From contig JAGYVD010000006.1 of NCBI GenBank assembly GCA_021209875.1, positions 3,720,001-3,784,000 on the forward strand: a DNA stretch of 64,000 bases, read 5' to 3'. The DNA comes from Rosellinia necatrix. Lineage: Eukaryota > Ascomycota > Sordariomycetes > Xylariales > Xylariaceae. A program made the translations under genes and the position numbers. The notes beneath the pieces were generated by a model. It ran no database searches and was not told the origin of the DNA. It was given only the letters and a program-made list of their open reading frames with translations. Positions within the stretch are counted from its first letter, which is position 1, and each line of letters starts with the position of its first letter. Below are positions 51,775 to 64,000 of the stretch, one piece after another.

Positions 51775-54332
51775 TCAGTTGGATTTAATTATCAACTTCG
51801 AGAGGAATTTGTTCGCTAATGAATCAAAGTCATATCTGTCGAACTTAGATGTGTGTCTTGATCGGAGATAAGATTCTGTCTCGAGGTCAGTGGATGGTCG
51901 TCTAAACGGAAGTTACGTCACTTACCGTGCTTTAAGACGTGCTGTCGCACTTCTGTCATAGCCTCACAAACGGCAGGGTTATTGTTCAACACATGGCCGT
52001 GTCGTTGAGTATCCCAGTCGATCAGCGCCGGTAGTTTTTGGGAGATGGCATGGAAAAGACCGGTAATGACGCCGACGGGAGTCGACTCCATATCAGAGCA
52101 GAACTTCTCGACCGCGACGGGGTCGGGGACTCGGTAGTGGCAATCGAATTGCATTTCCTCCCAAACAGCCAAGAGAATACAAGCAAGCATGAAGATGGTA
52201 GGCCAATTCTTGAGGCGGTCGCCACTGTACACACTAGAATATAAAGCTGACAGTTCCTCAAGGATGTCTTTCTGGAGATCGCGCCACATGTCCGCCATGG
52301 CACACTTGATTTGGAAGTTGATCATGACGGGAGCGACATACTTGCCGTAGTACTTCGAGTCCTCGTCATCAATTTGACCTTCCATGGTCTGCTCAGAGCC
52401 TTGTTGTTCGACCAAGGTGATGTGCATGGTTAAATTATAGGCAAGGACGAGCTTCAATGCCTTGCGAATGACGGGGGACTTCTCCTTGTTGTAAAACCGG
52501 TACGCAGTCTTGAAGATCTCCGTGAGGAATGGAGTGCCTTCGAAATGGTCATCGATGAAGTTTTCGAAGCCACTCTCGATATGTTTATCAAGATATTCGG
52601 CTAGTGCCTCCATGTTGATGCCTCCTTCGCCAACATCGAGCCTTTCTGTCTTGAGCTCAAATTCGATAGGTTCCTGATCCATCTGATACGACTCGACCCA
52701 ATCGACTTGGAAACAGCTATCATCAGCCACATAGACTTCGCGGACCATGACAGGCAGGCAAAAGCCGTAGCCATGGGTAATCCACATCAATGTTTCCTTC
52801 TGAGCGAAGCCCTTGACGTTATAAACAGAAACACCACGTCCGAGATGTCGCTCATAGTCGGCCTTCCAATCCTTCATGAAATACCCGATGTCCTTGATGT
52901 CGATACGAGTACACGGAACTTGCCATAGACGGGCATGTGATGGCTGGCAACCACCACAAGGCTCACCCTTATCACAAGTTTTCTTGAGAAACTTGCACCG
53001 GAGGCAAGCTCGTAGCTTTCGAATCTCGCTAGCTTGCTTACGTTGTTCTGGGAGCAAAGGACCTTTTCTACGGCCGACCTTCTTCTCGACCGTGCCATCT
53101 TTCTTCCCATTTGATGTCCGGCGGATAACAGACTTGGTGGACTTGGCTATCGGGCTCTTCTTAGGGCCTGAATTTCTGCGCGCCGCACTATTATGAGGCG
53201 GTGACCCAACGCCGGAACCGCTGGCATGACTGGAGCGTGCAGAGTTCGCTGCTGCTTTGATCGGCACGGGAGCAACCACGGCGGCAGGGCTAATGGTCTC
53301 ATGGGTGTGAGGGGTTTCGCTGTGGAAGCAATTCCGGTGATTTGCGGGATCCGAATAAGTATCAGACTCGGGGGAGAATGGTGAATAGTGGAACTCTTCT
53401 AAGCTGCTGCTGAACTCGACCGGCTGACGGTTGCTGTCTGAATGAGAGGCATCGGAATTTGTACGCAAGTGAAGCGTCTGACTCGGGTTGAATATTGCTG
53501 CGGGGTTCTGGGCCGAGGCTTGAGCCTGTGCCTGTTGATAGGTCTCATAATTCTGGTACATTTCAACATGGGACCATCCATTCTCGCTCGATCCGGGCAG
53601 GGACAGAACCTCAAGATAGGTGCCCGTCGGCGATTGACTACCCATGCTGGTCGCAAACCTGGGAAGGCCATCTGAGGGAAATTGCAATGACGTCCCGAAA
53701 TCCTGCCAGTTACCCATACTCATTCCTCCATCCCACGGCTGGTGCATCGAGCGGCCGCCCTCTATCGGTGACACATTGCTGAAGCCTTGGTCCATAGCAA
53801 GGCTAGACTCTAGTGCGGCTTGGGTGGCTACTGGTAGATACTCTATGTTGGTCTGGAAGCCGGGACCATAGGCGGCATAGGGTATCAAGGCACCCTCTGG
53901 CATGAGCTGCGCGAGATCCTGGACGTGTGTGTGCTGCTGCTGCTGTTGCTGGTGTTGGAGTAGGGTCCAGTCAGTTAGAAGTGTGGCGGGACTAGGTTGG
54001 GTGACTGCCCCTTGGTAGGGGGAGTGCTGTAAGGGGCTCGAGTTCACCTGGGTGGGTGACTGCGTCTGCGAGTGTGGGTGCGAATGCAAGTGCGAGCGCT
54101 GCGAAAGAGGGGACTCGCCCGGCGAAGATACATTAGAAACATTGCTAGACGTGGTGTTTTGGCTCCCAGGAGCGGCAGCCGCCATGTCGAGTCCTATCCA
54201 CGCATTGGGATGCCGACCAGGCGCCATGGTGCTGGTTGATATGGCGGGATTGGTGGTCCGGGTGGTGTACGGATAACGGCCCCGATGGTCGAATGAAGTC
54301 ATGTCCAGCAGCGCATCTCCCCCCCGCGGCAT
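51775..54332 (-). CDS. Zn2Cys6 fungal transcription factor
   Basis: Complement(join(51775..51875,51926..54332)), 835 aa. The 50-nt intron (GTAAGT donor, CACTGAC branch, ACAG acceptor) removes an early stop and adds a conserved-looking end, ESYLRSRHTSKFDRYDFDSL then ANKFLSKLIIKSN. The N-terminal 430 residues are Ser/Gln/Pro-rich, with a CAG-coded Gln run near residue 130. The zinc cluster is C443-x2-C446-x6-C453-x5-C459-x2-C462-x11-C474 (CLRCKFLKKTCDKGEPCGGC, then a distal PCTR). It is preceded by a basic KKVGRRKGPLLPEQRKQ and followed by DIKDIGYFMKDWKADYERHL. The last spacer is longer than in classical Gal4-type clusters. The C-terminal region is helical, with no standard fungal_trans motif that I can see. 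This belongs to a family widespread in sordariomycetes; its targets are unknown. Confidence 0.93.
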
Positions 54333-57300
54333 TGAAATCGAGGGTCATTGTCAGTCAGAAGTCAGGAAAAGGGAGGAAGAATCAGTGGGAGGATTGGAGG
54401 AGAACGCCGCTAGTATTATGAGCCTGCAAGAGGGACACCGCTCTTTCGTTGAGATCCCTCTCAACCTTGGGGGGGAGAGAAGGAGAGGTTTGAATGTGGA
54501 GGAGTGAGATTGTGCACCGGAGGTCGAGTGAGATCGAGGGTAGGACGGGAGCCATAGGGGGGGGGGGGGAAGGGCGTCTCCGGGCGGCGTCGACTGAATA
54601 GAGAGCCTGTTAGTTGGACGAATACTGACGGAAAACTGGCGGTGAGAAGCGCATTTGCTGGCGTCGCAGTCCCACCTACAAGCTGCATGTCGCTGCATAG
54701 CTCCTCCTTTCCGCCCAATAGGTGCCCTGTCCTCAGCCCACCTCGTGCTGCACTCGCCCACTCAACGCCCACTCACCACCCACTCACCACCCACTCAATG
54801 CCTCAGTGGCCCACTTAAGTCGACGTCGTGGGGCTGGGCGAGACAGGCTAGGGTCGCTATGGACAGGGCTCTGGGCAAGGGACCACCCTGGGACGATTTG
54901 CGGAGGGTGGCTGGCAGACCCTTTTACATGTGGTCATAAGCTTGCCTATACTTCTGAATTTGGACCAATCATGAGCCACCGCATTCCCAGAAGTGCCACC
55001 TGCCAGCGTCCCGGACCAAGCCGTAGCCGCGTCAATAAGCCAAACAAGCGTCCGGACACTGTGTGTGGTACTTGGGATCTCGTGCCAAAGAAGCCAATCA
55101 GCGGCGGCCTTGGGCCGGACAAGCGACGATTTTGCGCGCGCCTCAAAACATAAGCTCTGGATCGATGAGCTTCGCGCCTTTCCATGAAGCTTTAGCTACT
55201 GACCCTCCTTCCCCACACGGCACCAACCTTTCTCCTTATACTATATGCGCAGATAAGGGGGAACCCAACGTTTTTGTACTCCTGCGTTCGACAGTCTCCG
55301 AACCTGCATACACTAAGTAGGTAGGCAGGCATATGCCGTAACTTGTAGCTTGTCGGTACACACGATATGCGGGATACACATGGAAGTTCAAGCGTAGATC
55401 GCATGGATCGGCCAGGGGTGATGCTCGTTCAAATTCAATTAGTGTACGCACCTTTTCGGTTACGTCGACAGTATACGAAGATGAAACCACGCGGCGACCA
55501 CATCTGGACCGTGGCGGGTTCTTCGTTGGTACACATAGTAGTTATGGGCGGGCTGCTCTGGGCTAAATACAGGCTACCTCTCCCATACCGAGTTCCACCC
55601 GACGCAAATCGGTCGGGGCAGAGAGATGCTCTTAGAGGCACGAACACACAGATTCCTCAATTTCCCGACAATCCGAACTACTTCGTACATAACCTACATA
55701 TCTATAATCTGAGGGGATATCTCGGCCAGAGACAGCAGGCCGCACAGCGTCAAAAGACCTACATGTGTAGACGGACCAGATTGGGATCTACTCAGTGTAC
55801 GTGTAGGCGGCACAGCAGGACTACCTACCTGACTACCTGTAAGTTGGGACACCAAGGTAATCTCGATCCCTCGCCAGCCTGGTCTTGCACGACGCAGCAC
55901 ATATCGATGCACATATCCAGATGCGACCTATCTAGATGGTGCCTCGTATGTACAGCTCTATGTACAGGTTTGAGCAACCTACGAATCTGCTACGAACGGG
56001 TGTGTAGGACAGACTAGCCGCTTTCCTGCTTTTAGCGGACTGCTAAAATGCCCCGGATACCCCAGATAGGTAAGTTAGTGAGGCCACGAAGGAGACGGAG
56101 GCGCGCAAACGGGTCCGATGTCCCTTGACAGTGTCCTAAAACGGAGTTCCCACTGTTCACGATCATCCCACTCGTCTGCCGGTCAGCACGGCAAGTCTCT
56201 TGAGCTTCTGTTTGGAGTTAACGTGAATGCAAGAGATGGCGAAATGGTGTGAGAGGCGTGTTGGCATTCGAGGTTATTGGTTCAAGCTGGGATTCAGGGT
56301 CACGTCACGTCACATCATCTCCAATACAACCAAACTACCATCAACCCTGCCTACAAGATAAATGGTCTCAGCTACCCGCAGGCCTTTTACGTATAACCCT
56401 CGACGCGCTTTAAGGCGTCCTTGTCTGCCCAGGACGGCGGGTAAAACCCTGCAAAAGGAAGAGCCCCGGACGTTTGTGAGCGTTGGCATTATAATACCTC
56501 GGATTAGCGGTGTTGCGCTGGTGCGCCGTTTCTCCTCCTCTCCAGTCCGCTCCCCATCCGCCAGCAACCGGTCAAGGAAGCCAGAGACGGCGTCTACGGA
56601 ACCGACGATAAGCCACCCCGTCTGACTGAGCAAGGTTTAACTCCTTTGAACCCGTGGCGCCTTACTCATGCATATGTGTAACACTCCAGACTGCGATCCC
56701 AAGTCATAAATAGGTTCGTGTTCTCTTCGCCAACAAGATCCCCGGACGGCGTTCGGCATCGGCAAATGCATCTTAGATCACCCATCCTCCATCCATATCA
56801 GCTCTTCGTTGCCCGTGCACGCGACATTCATACTGGTACGTGGAATCGCGTTTTATTGCACCCCCGGGTTTTGCCCGGTGCCTGCTCCGACAGGATCGGC
56901 CCTATATGTGGGCGGCATATCGGAAGACATCGACCCCGTTCTAGTATGCCAACCAATGGGCCGAGTCGGTGCGGTATCCCTCGCCAACCTCGCCAATCGC
57001 TACAGCGAGCCCACCCTTTGCCCGTCGAAAGGAGAAATGGCTTGCAGCTGGTGGCGGCATGGGTTTGGTTCTCGATCCATTCCGGTGGCCAACACCCGAG
57101 CCATGCATACAAATAGTTCTTGGTGGCTTTCGCCTTCGATAAATGACCGTTAGAACCCGCCACCGCAGTTACGACACCAAAGCTCTAATCAAGGACTTTG
57201 CTTCCAAAGGCGCGAATATCCCCCATCGCCTAAGTATGCATCATGCATCAGTCCATCGCCAGTCTCGTAGCTTTTTCCATGGACGAGAGGCAAGCGACTG

Positions 57301-59134
57301 GCAGACCGACTACCTACCTAGGTAGGTATGGAAGTGCCCTATGTAGGTACCTACATTAGTACCTACCTGTCTGCCTATCTTACTCTGTAGCCTAGTGGGG
57401 TGGCCACCAAGCCTCGATTCCTACCCATACTACGGTAGCACCTATTGAGCACTGATGATATCAAAACATGCATGCCAGCACATACCTGACATGAACTGCG
57501 TCGATTCATTCCGCTGTCTGTATGGCGGTACCGATATTTAACATTCTGTCCGATTCTAGTATTATTTAGAAGCATCACTGTACGAGGACGTGTTAAGGCG
57601 CATGGCCTGCGCTCACAGGTATCGTGCTGCCACGTTATCCGCTATGCCGATTGACTAAATTATAGTATAGTTATAGTTGCGTCAAGTCCCCGCATTGGGG
57701 GTTCGTGATGATAGATGGCGATAGGTGGGCAGGCTCTGGAGGTGGCGTCAACGCCCGAGGTGCCAATGCTAAGTTAAATGTCGCGCGACTAAGGTTTCGT
57801 GCCGACCAAAGCCGCCGCCTCCTTGACCTTGCCGTTCATATGATTATGATGACCTTGACGATCATTTGGGGAATCTCGGCACTTCAGAAATGCATACCAA
57901 CCCGTCCCTTCGTGTCAACGAAACAAGGGGCCCGTGGCGATAGCCTTCGGCGCTCACGGCATATTGTATAACTATTACGCTAGGTCAACTTTGGTACAAG
58001 TGACCATCGTAGCCTACCGAGGTAGGCGGTTAGCCAATACGAAGCACACATCTAGGAACCAAAACTAAACGCTTTGACCCTGAGCTCACTAGCTGCCTGG
58101 GTAGAAGATGGTTTTGTAGTTGCCCTACAATGTGCAAACAGTGTCACTACCGTTTCATAGATCCTCGTGGTTGCCAAAGCCACGCTTATCCGTCTTGTCC
58201 TTCGGTAGGTATCGCCGACATCGGTTGTAGGCACCGCTTCTCGCGTGTGTTGACGAGGCAAGCCTGATGATTCTGCTCTATCCTGTTTCACATAGACGAC
58301 GGGTCTGGGGCGGCTGAGGTTCGCTCTTACGCCTAGCATTCCTTTCGGCGAATAGGTACTTATGCGGCTTGGCGATAGGGTTTCGGTTTATGTTGATCTG
58401 CCTAGGTAGGCAGGTATGTAGATAGAATCCGGTGGCCTCTAAGCACTCTCTCCCATGTTAGCGTTGGATGCGGCGATAAGGTTCAAGAAACACGGAAACA
58501 CATCGCCTCGCTCTTTAAAAGGGCTCAGGTACGAAGTACCTACCTCTAGGTACCTACCTACCTACCTACCTACCTACCTACCCACCTACCAACGAAGTGC
58601 TCAGGAACCTAAACGGGAAGGGAAAGGGGCGGACGATGTTTTGCCGGGGCTTTGCCGGCCTGTGCTGGTGATTGATTACCTGGGCAAGGTACCTGGGCTA
58701 GGTGGGAAACAACGGCTGGCCACGAGGTACCCAAGATTGGGCACCTTCGAACAACAGACAACATGCTTCAAATTCCAGACCAGACAAACGCCGACACGGC
58801 CCGGGGCAACCCAGATACCTAGATACCTCGGTACCCAAGTCTACGTCAGTAGCCATAATTTCGTAGTCATAGATCAATCCCAACCACATCAGTGCCGACA
58901 CCTGGCGCCGGCGGCGGAGCCCACAACAAGACCAACCGTCCACTGTCCGCGCTTGCGGCGTCGCTGTTGCGCTCTCATCCCCCCTCAAGCGCCGTTCCAG
59001 CCGCATGCATCCGCCGCCTCGCGCCTTTCATGCCCATAAAAACCAGCCTCGCCCGGGCCCGGCAAAGGAGCATCTTCCAGCGGACGCGCAGAACATCGCA
59101 AGCCGGCATCTTGCCAACCCGCGAGGCCAGCACA
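54333..59134. other. 4.8-kb spacer between divergent genes
   Basis: Shared upstream region of the Zn2Cys6 gene and the farnesyltransferase beta gene. Has a G-run (54557-54568), CCCACTCA repeats (54755-54798), the palindrome at 57315-57324 and CTAC repeats (58550-58582). The ORF at 55367-56017 (+) is composed partly of repeat sequence and is not convincing. No gene found. Confidence 0.5.
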
Positions 59135-60746
59135 ATGGCGGCCGGTCCCCCGTCCCGCCATTCTCATCGGGCTTCCCCGGTCCCGTATCTCTTTACTGCT
59201 GGGCCGCCTATCAAGGACTCGCTTGTTACTGATACGTCTGTTAGCCAGGATTCTGTAGAGGAGAGCTGTAGGCCGTTCCTGGCGGGCACGCAGGGGGGCA
59301 TACCTGTCAACGGTTTTGGAGTCGCCTCCCTTGATCGGGAACGCCATATCAAATTCTTGGAGAAGAACTTGGGGAATCTCCCTGCCGCATTTGGGGCGGC
59401 GGATGCAAGCAGGCCTTGGATCTTCTACTGGTGCTTGAATGGCTTGGTTCTTCTGGGAGCAGATGTTTCCAAGTACCGTGACCGCCTCGTGGAAACGGCG
59501 CGTTCCATACAGAATGAAGGCGGTGGCTTCGGCGGCGGCTTCGGTCACCAATCCCACCTGGCGACGACGTATGCCATCGTCCTAGCACTGGCCGTCGTGG
59601 GCGGAGAATCAGCATACCAAGTCATTGACCGGCGAGCAATGTGGAAATGGCTATGTGCTTTAAAGGAGCCGGACGGAGGCTTTCGGCTGACGCTAGGGGG
59701 GGAGATCGACGTCAGGCAGGTTCTGCTTCTTCCCGACCGACTGCATGTTCCCTAACCGTGAAGATAGGGGTGCCTATTGCGCCGCTGTTCTGATTACGCT
59801 GCTAAAGCTACCCCTTGACCTGCCGCGCGACTCCCCGTCTTATACGCCTGAACGCCCAGATCTATTTTCTGGCCTGGCCAACTACGTACGCCGCTGTAAG
59901 CCATCCGAGAAGCTCGCCCATTAAGAGGGAGCGTAGACACTGACCTTGCAGGCCAAACTTTCGAAGGCGGAATCTCGGCAAGACCAGGTGCTGAGGCCCA
60001 TGGTGCATACGCATTTTGTGCCTTGGGGTGTCTTGCCATCCTTGATGCTCCACATCGTATCTTCCCTAGGTTCGTTCACCCTACACTCTGCCCATTCAGG
60101 TAGCCGACAAATCGAACAGGTCGTTTGGCACTAACTCTCGAATATAGGTACCTCGACATGCCACGCCTTATCTCTTGGCTCTCATCGCGCCAATACGCCC
60201 CCGAGGGTGGCCTTAGTGGGCGAACCAACAAACTCGTCGATGGTTGTTATAGCCACTGGGTCGGGGGATGCTGGCCCCTCATCGAAGCCGCCATTCACGA
60301 GCCGGAAATCGTAACTAGCATTGAACCCACCTATTCTACTGCCGATGATTTGTACTCCCGCGAAGGACTCGTTCGTTACATTCTCTGCTGCGGACAGGAC
60401 CAAACAAAGCGAGGCGGCATGAGGGATAAGCCAAGCCGGTAAGTAGTTCCACTGGTTTCCAATTCGAAGTGAAGGCTAAACATTTCAACGCAGACCTTCG
60501 GATGCGTATCATACTTGCTACGTGCTCAATGGCCTCTCCTCGGCACAGCATGTCACCCGTATTCTATCCTCGGATGGAGATGGGATGATGGCCCCTTGGA
60601 CATATGAGGTCCTACCTCACCTTGGTGGTGAAGCACAGGTGTATAATGAACAAGATAGAGTCAGCCCAACCGATCCCGTTTATGTCATTCCTGGGGGCAA
60701 GCGGAAGGACATCATGTCATACTTCTCCTCCAAGCCGGGATTCTGA
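59135..60746 (+). CDS. RAM1: Protein farnesyltransferase beta subunit
   Basis: Join(59135..59715,59768..59895,59952..60069,60148..60438,60494..60746), 456 aa. With the alpha subunit it attaches farnesyl from farnesyl diphosphate to CaaX proteins such as Ras and fungal a-factor-type pheromones. Visible alpha-alpha-barrel repeats are SRPWIFYWCLNGLVLLGAD, GGGFGGGFGHQSHLATTYA, CQTFEGGISARPGAEAHGAY, LVDGCYSHWVGGCW and DAYHTCYVLNGLSSAQ. The zinc ligands are D307, C309 and H379. Intron 1 (59716-59767, 52 nt) must use a GC donor (AG|GCAGGT) to join DV-R to GAYCAA in frame; introns 2-4 are GT-AG. Start chosen at MAAGPPSRHSH because upstream in-frame residues are low complexity and relatives begin similarly; an in-frame ATG at 58892 is possible. 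Confidence 0.97.
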
Positions 60747-63700
60747 AGGGCATTGACCCGCCCAGGGCCGCGTATTTGGCCATCCATGACAACGCGCCAA
60801 GCCAGTATAGACGCACTCGGTCGGTCCGTGCTAGCTTACAGTCACCTCCTGGGTTCAGTTTAAGGGGACCTAGCAGGCTTTTTTTTCATACGTTTGGACC
60901 CAGTCGCAGCTGGATTGGGCCCTCTGCCTTGCCGTAAAACATATCCTTCGAATAAGATGTATCAATATAGATGTGAGCATCTGAATGGGCATGTCAGGAT
61001 TGATGAATATAAGTAATGCGCAACGGCATTTGTATATCTGCTGGAAGAAGAATTCCACACCTACACATCAAAGACAGCCACACTATGAAGGTCGGGACGA
61101 ATATTGGCCCGCCCGATTACGGGAGACTGTATCGTACCCTGTGGCCAATCCTTCCCAGATCTTTAAATCGACTGGCTGATTAGCTCGAGCCTACCACAGG
61201 ACACTTGCGGGAGTCGCTCGCCCGGCTTTAGTGCAATAATCTATAGAGAGCATCCCTAGTCCTCATCACCTATCTTCTCCACATATCGCGTCGTCACACG
61301 GCAGAATCTCAGGTCTCTTCTGGCGGTCGGTTGCGAGACGCTGCAGACCTGCGGGGCAACTGGGCACTCAGGGAAACTGGGCTCACCTTGATCAGCCTAA
61401 GATCCGAACCGACGCCACTCTGACTTCTAACACCCTCATCATAAATCTCTATGTGGACGGCAATGTGCAGCTGTTGCCAAGCATGGGGGTCATCCGGTAG
61501 TACCACCACCCGGGGTTCGATGCCATAGCTTCATTATCAGGCCTATTGCTCAAGATAAGATCCTGAAAGTTATTTCTTCGTTCAGCAGACAAGCCGTGAG
61601 GTCGGGATAGGTTATCTCGATATTCTTTCTTGCTTGCTACGCTACCACGGTTGTTTTACAGGGGAGACCCAACGTCCACAGCGAGAGGAGCACAGCACCG
61701 CCCTTGACGTGGCAGTCCCCATTGGGGGCCGCATGGCGTGCGGCCACGGTTCATTCTAGAAAGAAGAAATAAGCCATTGATACAATAGGAATGACCGAGG
61801 AATAGCACTAGCTAGCCCCCTGGATCGCATGTAGCTCTCCGCGTGTGATTCAACGCAGCTGTTGTATGACAAGCCCTCGATCAAAGATTCGCAAGCTGGA
61901 GGTCTTGAGCAACACCCTCCTGTCCCTGGACAGCTGGATGCAAACAAAGGTGACTCGAATCTTAATGAAGAGGGGTACATCGTCTCACCTTTTCGATTAT
62001 GCAGATTGCTGCTCGTTACATGCAAGCGAAGGCTTCAGATGAGGGCAGGATGCATGGTCAGACCTACTAGTCCGGACTTATCACGAGAACCAGCATAGGG
62101 CAAGGAACCCTTTTTCCTGCGTGGCTCTGCTGCCTGTTACCTACCCTCAGGGGCCATGCCCAAGCCCTCCCCACCGTATGTTCTGCCATGGATTAAAATG
62201 TGAGCGAGGCTCCATGCACAACATCGTCGCCCTACTAGGTGGGGATAAGGTGTGAAAATCTCCAGACATGTGGTGCCGAGTGTTAGTCACCGTCCAATTC
62301 GCCGCCGTAATACGGCCAAGAGGGATTCCGGCGACTCGTCTGATTTGTTAGCTGGCAACCGAGCGGCGATGATATCACAGTCTGCTTCGGCGACATTCTG
62401 GTAGATCGGGCACCCTGGCTAGCCAGTGACGATAGTAGACAACTACGTTACTTCTATAAGATGGCGAGGTTCATTTGTTGCATGTATATATGCATGTATA
62501 TTTACGCCCCTGACTACTCCAGGACACCACAATGACGCCATGGTCTCCGGGAGCTCTCTGCGCCTTGACGAGCAGGAGGCGCAGAGAAAAGATCAAAACA
62601 AGACCGTCAACAACAGCAAGAGTATAGCCAGGTGACAAAATAACAGAACCATCCCTTAGGTGGCCTATAAACCCGGCCGCAATGACCACAATGGCCGCAA
62701 TGGCCGCAATGGCCGCATAATAACAAGACCTGCTTCTTATTACTTCCTGGATCCATTGTCGGCCATCGAGGCACACCGTACTATTGCTAGTGCCGCAGGC
62801 TTGCCTATCCAAGCACACACGCGCACACACATACCGCTACACAGGTTGGAAGTAAGGGGTATGCCGATGTGTACTTTTTTTTCGTGCACATGTGCCGTGG
62901 GTTTGCCACGCCGGCCCCGTACGCGGCGTAATAACGGATCGATTATTTCTCAAAGACTAGGTACTACCGTGCAGTAGTCGTGCTTGTGCAATTTGATATT
63001 GATCCTACGAATGCACTCCCAGCCATACTCCATGTACGGGATATTGTTGAGGCGGCCCGTATACATTGGGCAACCATCGCGAGGGGGTATCTCCATTGGG
63101 ACTGGCCCTCGCCCGTGTATTGCTTTCTTGTATTGCTTACTTGGTCGACGTCGTACCTACCTACCTACCTACCTACGATACGGCCATGGAAACGTTGGTA
63201 ACATGGCCCGGCGGCTGCCGGCGCGATACGGCGTCCACGTTCACAACGGCAGCAACAACAACGACAACAACAACAACAACAACAGCAACAACAACAACAA
63301 TAACAATAACAACAACAACAATAACAGCAGCGACGGCGGCGGCAGCGACAGGAATGTGCATATACGGTTCCTTCTGTCGAAGCCTCTCGCCCGTACGCCT
63401 TCTGTATTATCTAAGCTTCGTCCGTCCCTTCCTTGGGTCGAGGCTACCTGTAGTAGTGCAAGTACCGGTGGATCTGTCGGGGTCTATCGAGGTACATGCT
63501 GGGTAGGTAGTCAGGGTTATTAGTATCGTGTAGTTGTAGGTACGTATCGAGTACCGAAAAAGTCCAAGATCGGGCGCGACATATGCAGTATCCCACTTTT
63601 ATTTTTCTTAACGCCTTCCTGTTCATTCCCTTTTCCTGCCATGTACATGCCCGCCGCAGTAACAAGTGCAGTAACATGCCCATCGAAGAGCCGTGGAAGA

Positions 63701-64000
63701 CCTCGGATGTAGGGAGGAAGGTACCTGGGTACTGTGCAAGAGGGAGCGGTAGGGAACAGCGTTTTCCCTCCTCTCCTACCTTTCCTGCCTCTCTAGCCCC
63801 TCGTCTCGCCTTATGCCTACCTGGGTACCTTTTTTCTCGAAAGGGCCTGGCGACATCTTGAACCAACCACCCCCTCACATGCCGCCGATTGTTTGCTACC
63901 TCTCTCCTCCAAGTAACCAACCTAACCCAGGCAGGTAGTAGTTACTTGGACATGCCATGATCAGCCCGCCTCCATACGTGTAGCAAGCTCCATCGGTATA
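60747..64000. other. 3.3-kb terminal spacer
   Basis: 3' region of the farnesyltransferase gene and unassigned DNA. On the minus strand, 61256-61509 is partly coding-like. Repeats: ATGGCCGCA units (62682-62718), CTAC (63155-63176) and a long AAC tract (63250-63330). No gene recognised before the window ends. Confidence 0.45.
63250..63330. repeat. (AAC)n tract
   Basis: Nearly pure AAC/AAT units with a few GAC/AGC interruptions. Any poly-Asn or poly-Thr ORF here is a by-product of the repeat. Confidence 0.95.

Noticed and set aside
55367..56017. 216-codon ORF in the spacer upstream of farnesyltransferase
   Set aside because: Part of the translation derives from the CTAC-type repeats, and no motif or family pattern is visible.
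62471..62830. 119-codon minus-strand ORF with an Ala/Ile run
   Set aside because: The hydrophobic AAIAAIAAIV run is produced by the ATGGCCGCA-type tandem repeat at 62682-62718.
63173..63523. ORFs with poly-Asn, poly-Thr or poly-Val
   Set aside because: All are translations of the (AAC)n tract in different frames.

Overview
The window is nuclear DNA of a filamentous ascomycete, most likely a sordariomycete. The class is inferred from protein styles and is not proven. The evidence is protein-coding genes with short introns (about 50-240 nt, GT..AG, with CTAAC/CTGAC-type branch sites just before the acceptor), fungus-specific families (a Zn2Cys6 regulator, a BCS1-like AAA protein, Apd1, a DUF7820-type membrane protein, Egt2), and long microsatellite-rich spacers full of TACC/GGTA tracts. 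I found no operons, viral genes, CRISPR arrays or recognisable tRNA/rRNA genes.

Layout. 0.2-1.4 kb: CCDC174-family nuclear protein (+). 3.1-3.4 kb: a short reverse-strand gene fragment that looks like the N-terminal domain of a fungal STAND/ubiquitin-like protein. 4.3-6.6 kb: membrane glycoprotein (-). 10.0-11.7 kb: hercynylcysteine sulfoxide lyase Egt2 (+), broken by two single-base C-run expansions. 14.1-14.8 kb: low-complexity protein (+). 17.4-19.5 kb: BCS1-like AAA ATPase (+). 19.5-25.0 kb: the longest gene-free spacer. 25.0-26.8 kb: HMG-CoA synthase (+). Then eight genes in a row on the minus strand: DHCR24-like FAD oxidoreductase (28.0-29.8), HSL-type esterase (30.9-32.5), peroxin 14 (35.4-36.8), Apd1 (37.7-39.1), glycerol-3-phosphate acyltransferase (40.6-42.9), Etp1/BRAP2 RING-UBP protein (43.9-46.1), polyubiquitin (46.8-47.8) and a Zn2Cys6 regulator (51.8-54.3). 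Last, the farnesyltransferase beta subunit (+, 59.1-60.7).

Most genes are housekeeping and need not work together. Two neighbourhoods may be meaningful. Lipid and isoprenoid metabolism is over-represented: HMG-CoA synthase, sterol-reductase-like, esterase, GPAT, and a farnesyltransferase that uses a mevalonate product. Polyubiquitin also lies directly upstream of a ubiquitin-binding RING protein on the same strand. The points most worth checking are the frameshifted Egt2, a probable GC-AG intron in the farnesyltransferase gene (and perhaps another in the STAND-like fragment), a palindrome (TACCTAGGTA) seen at least eight times and only between genes, a 3' exon of the Zn2Cys6 gene that simple ORF reading misses, and the paired ancestry of the polyubiquitin units.

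All exon boundaries were worked out by hand from splice signals, reading frame and family expectation. No alignment, expression or database search was run.
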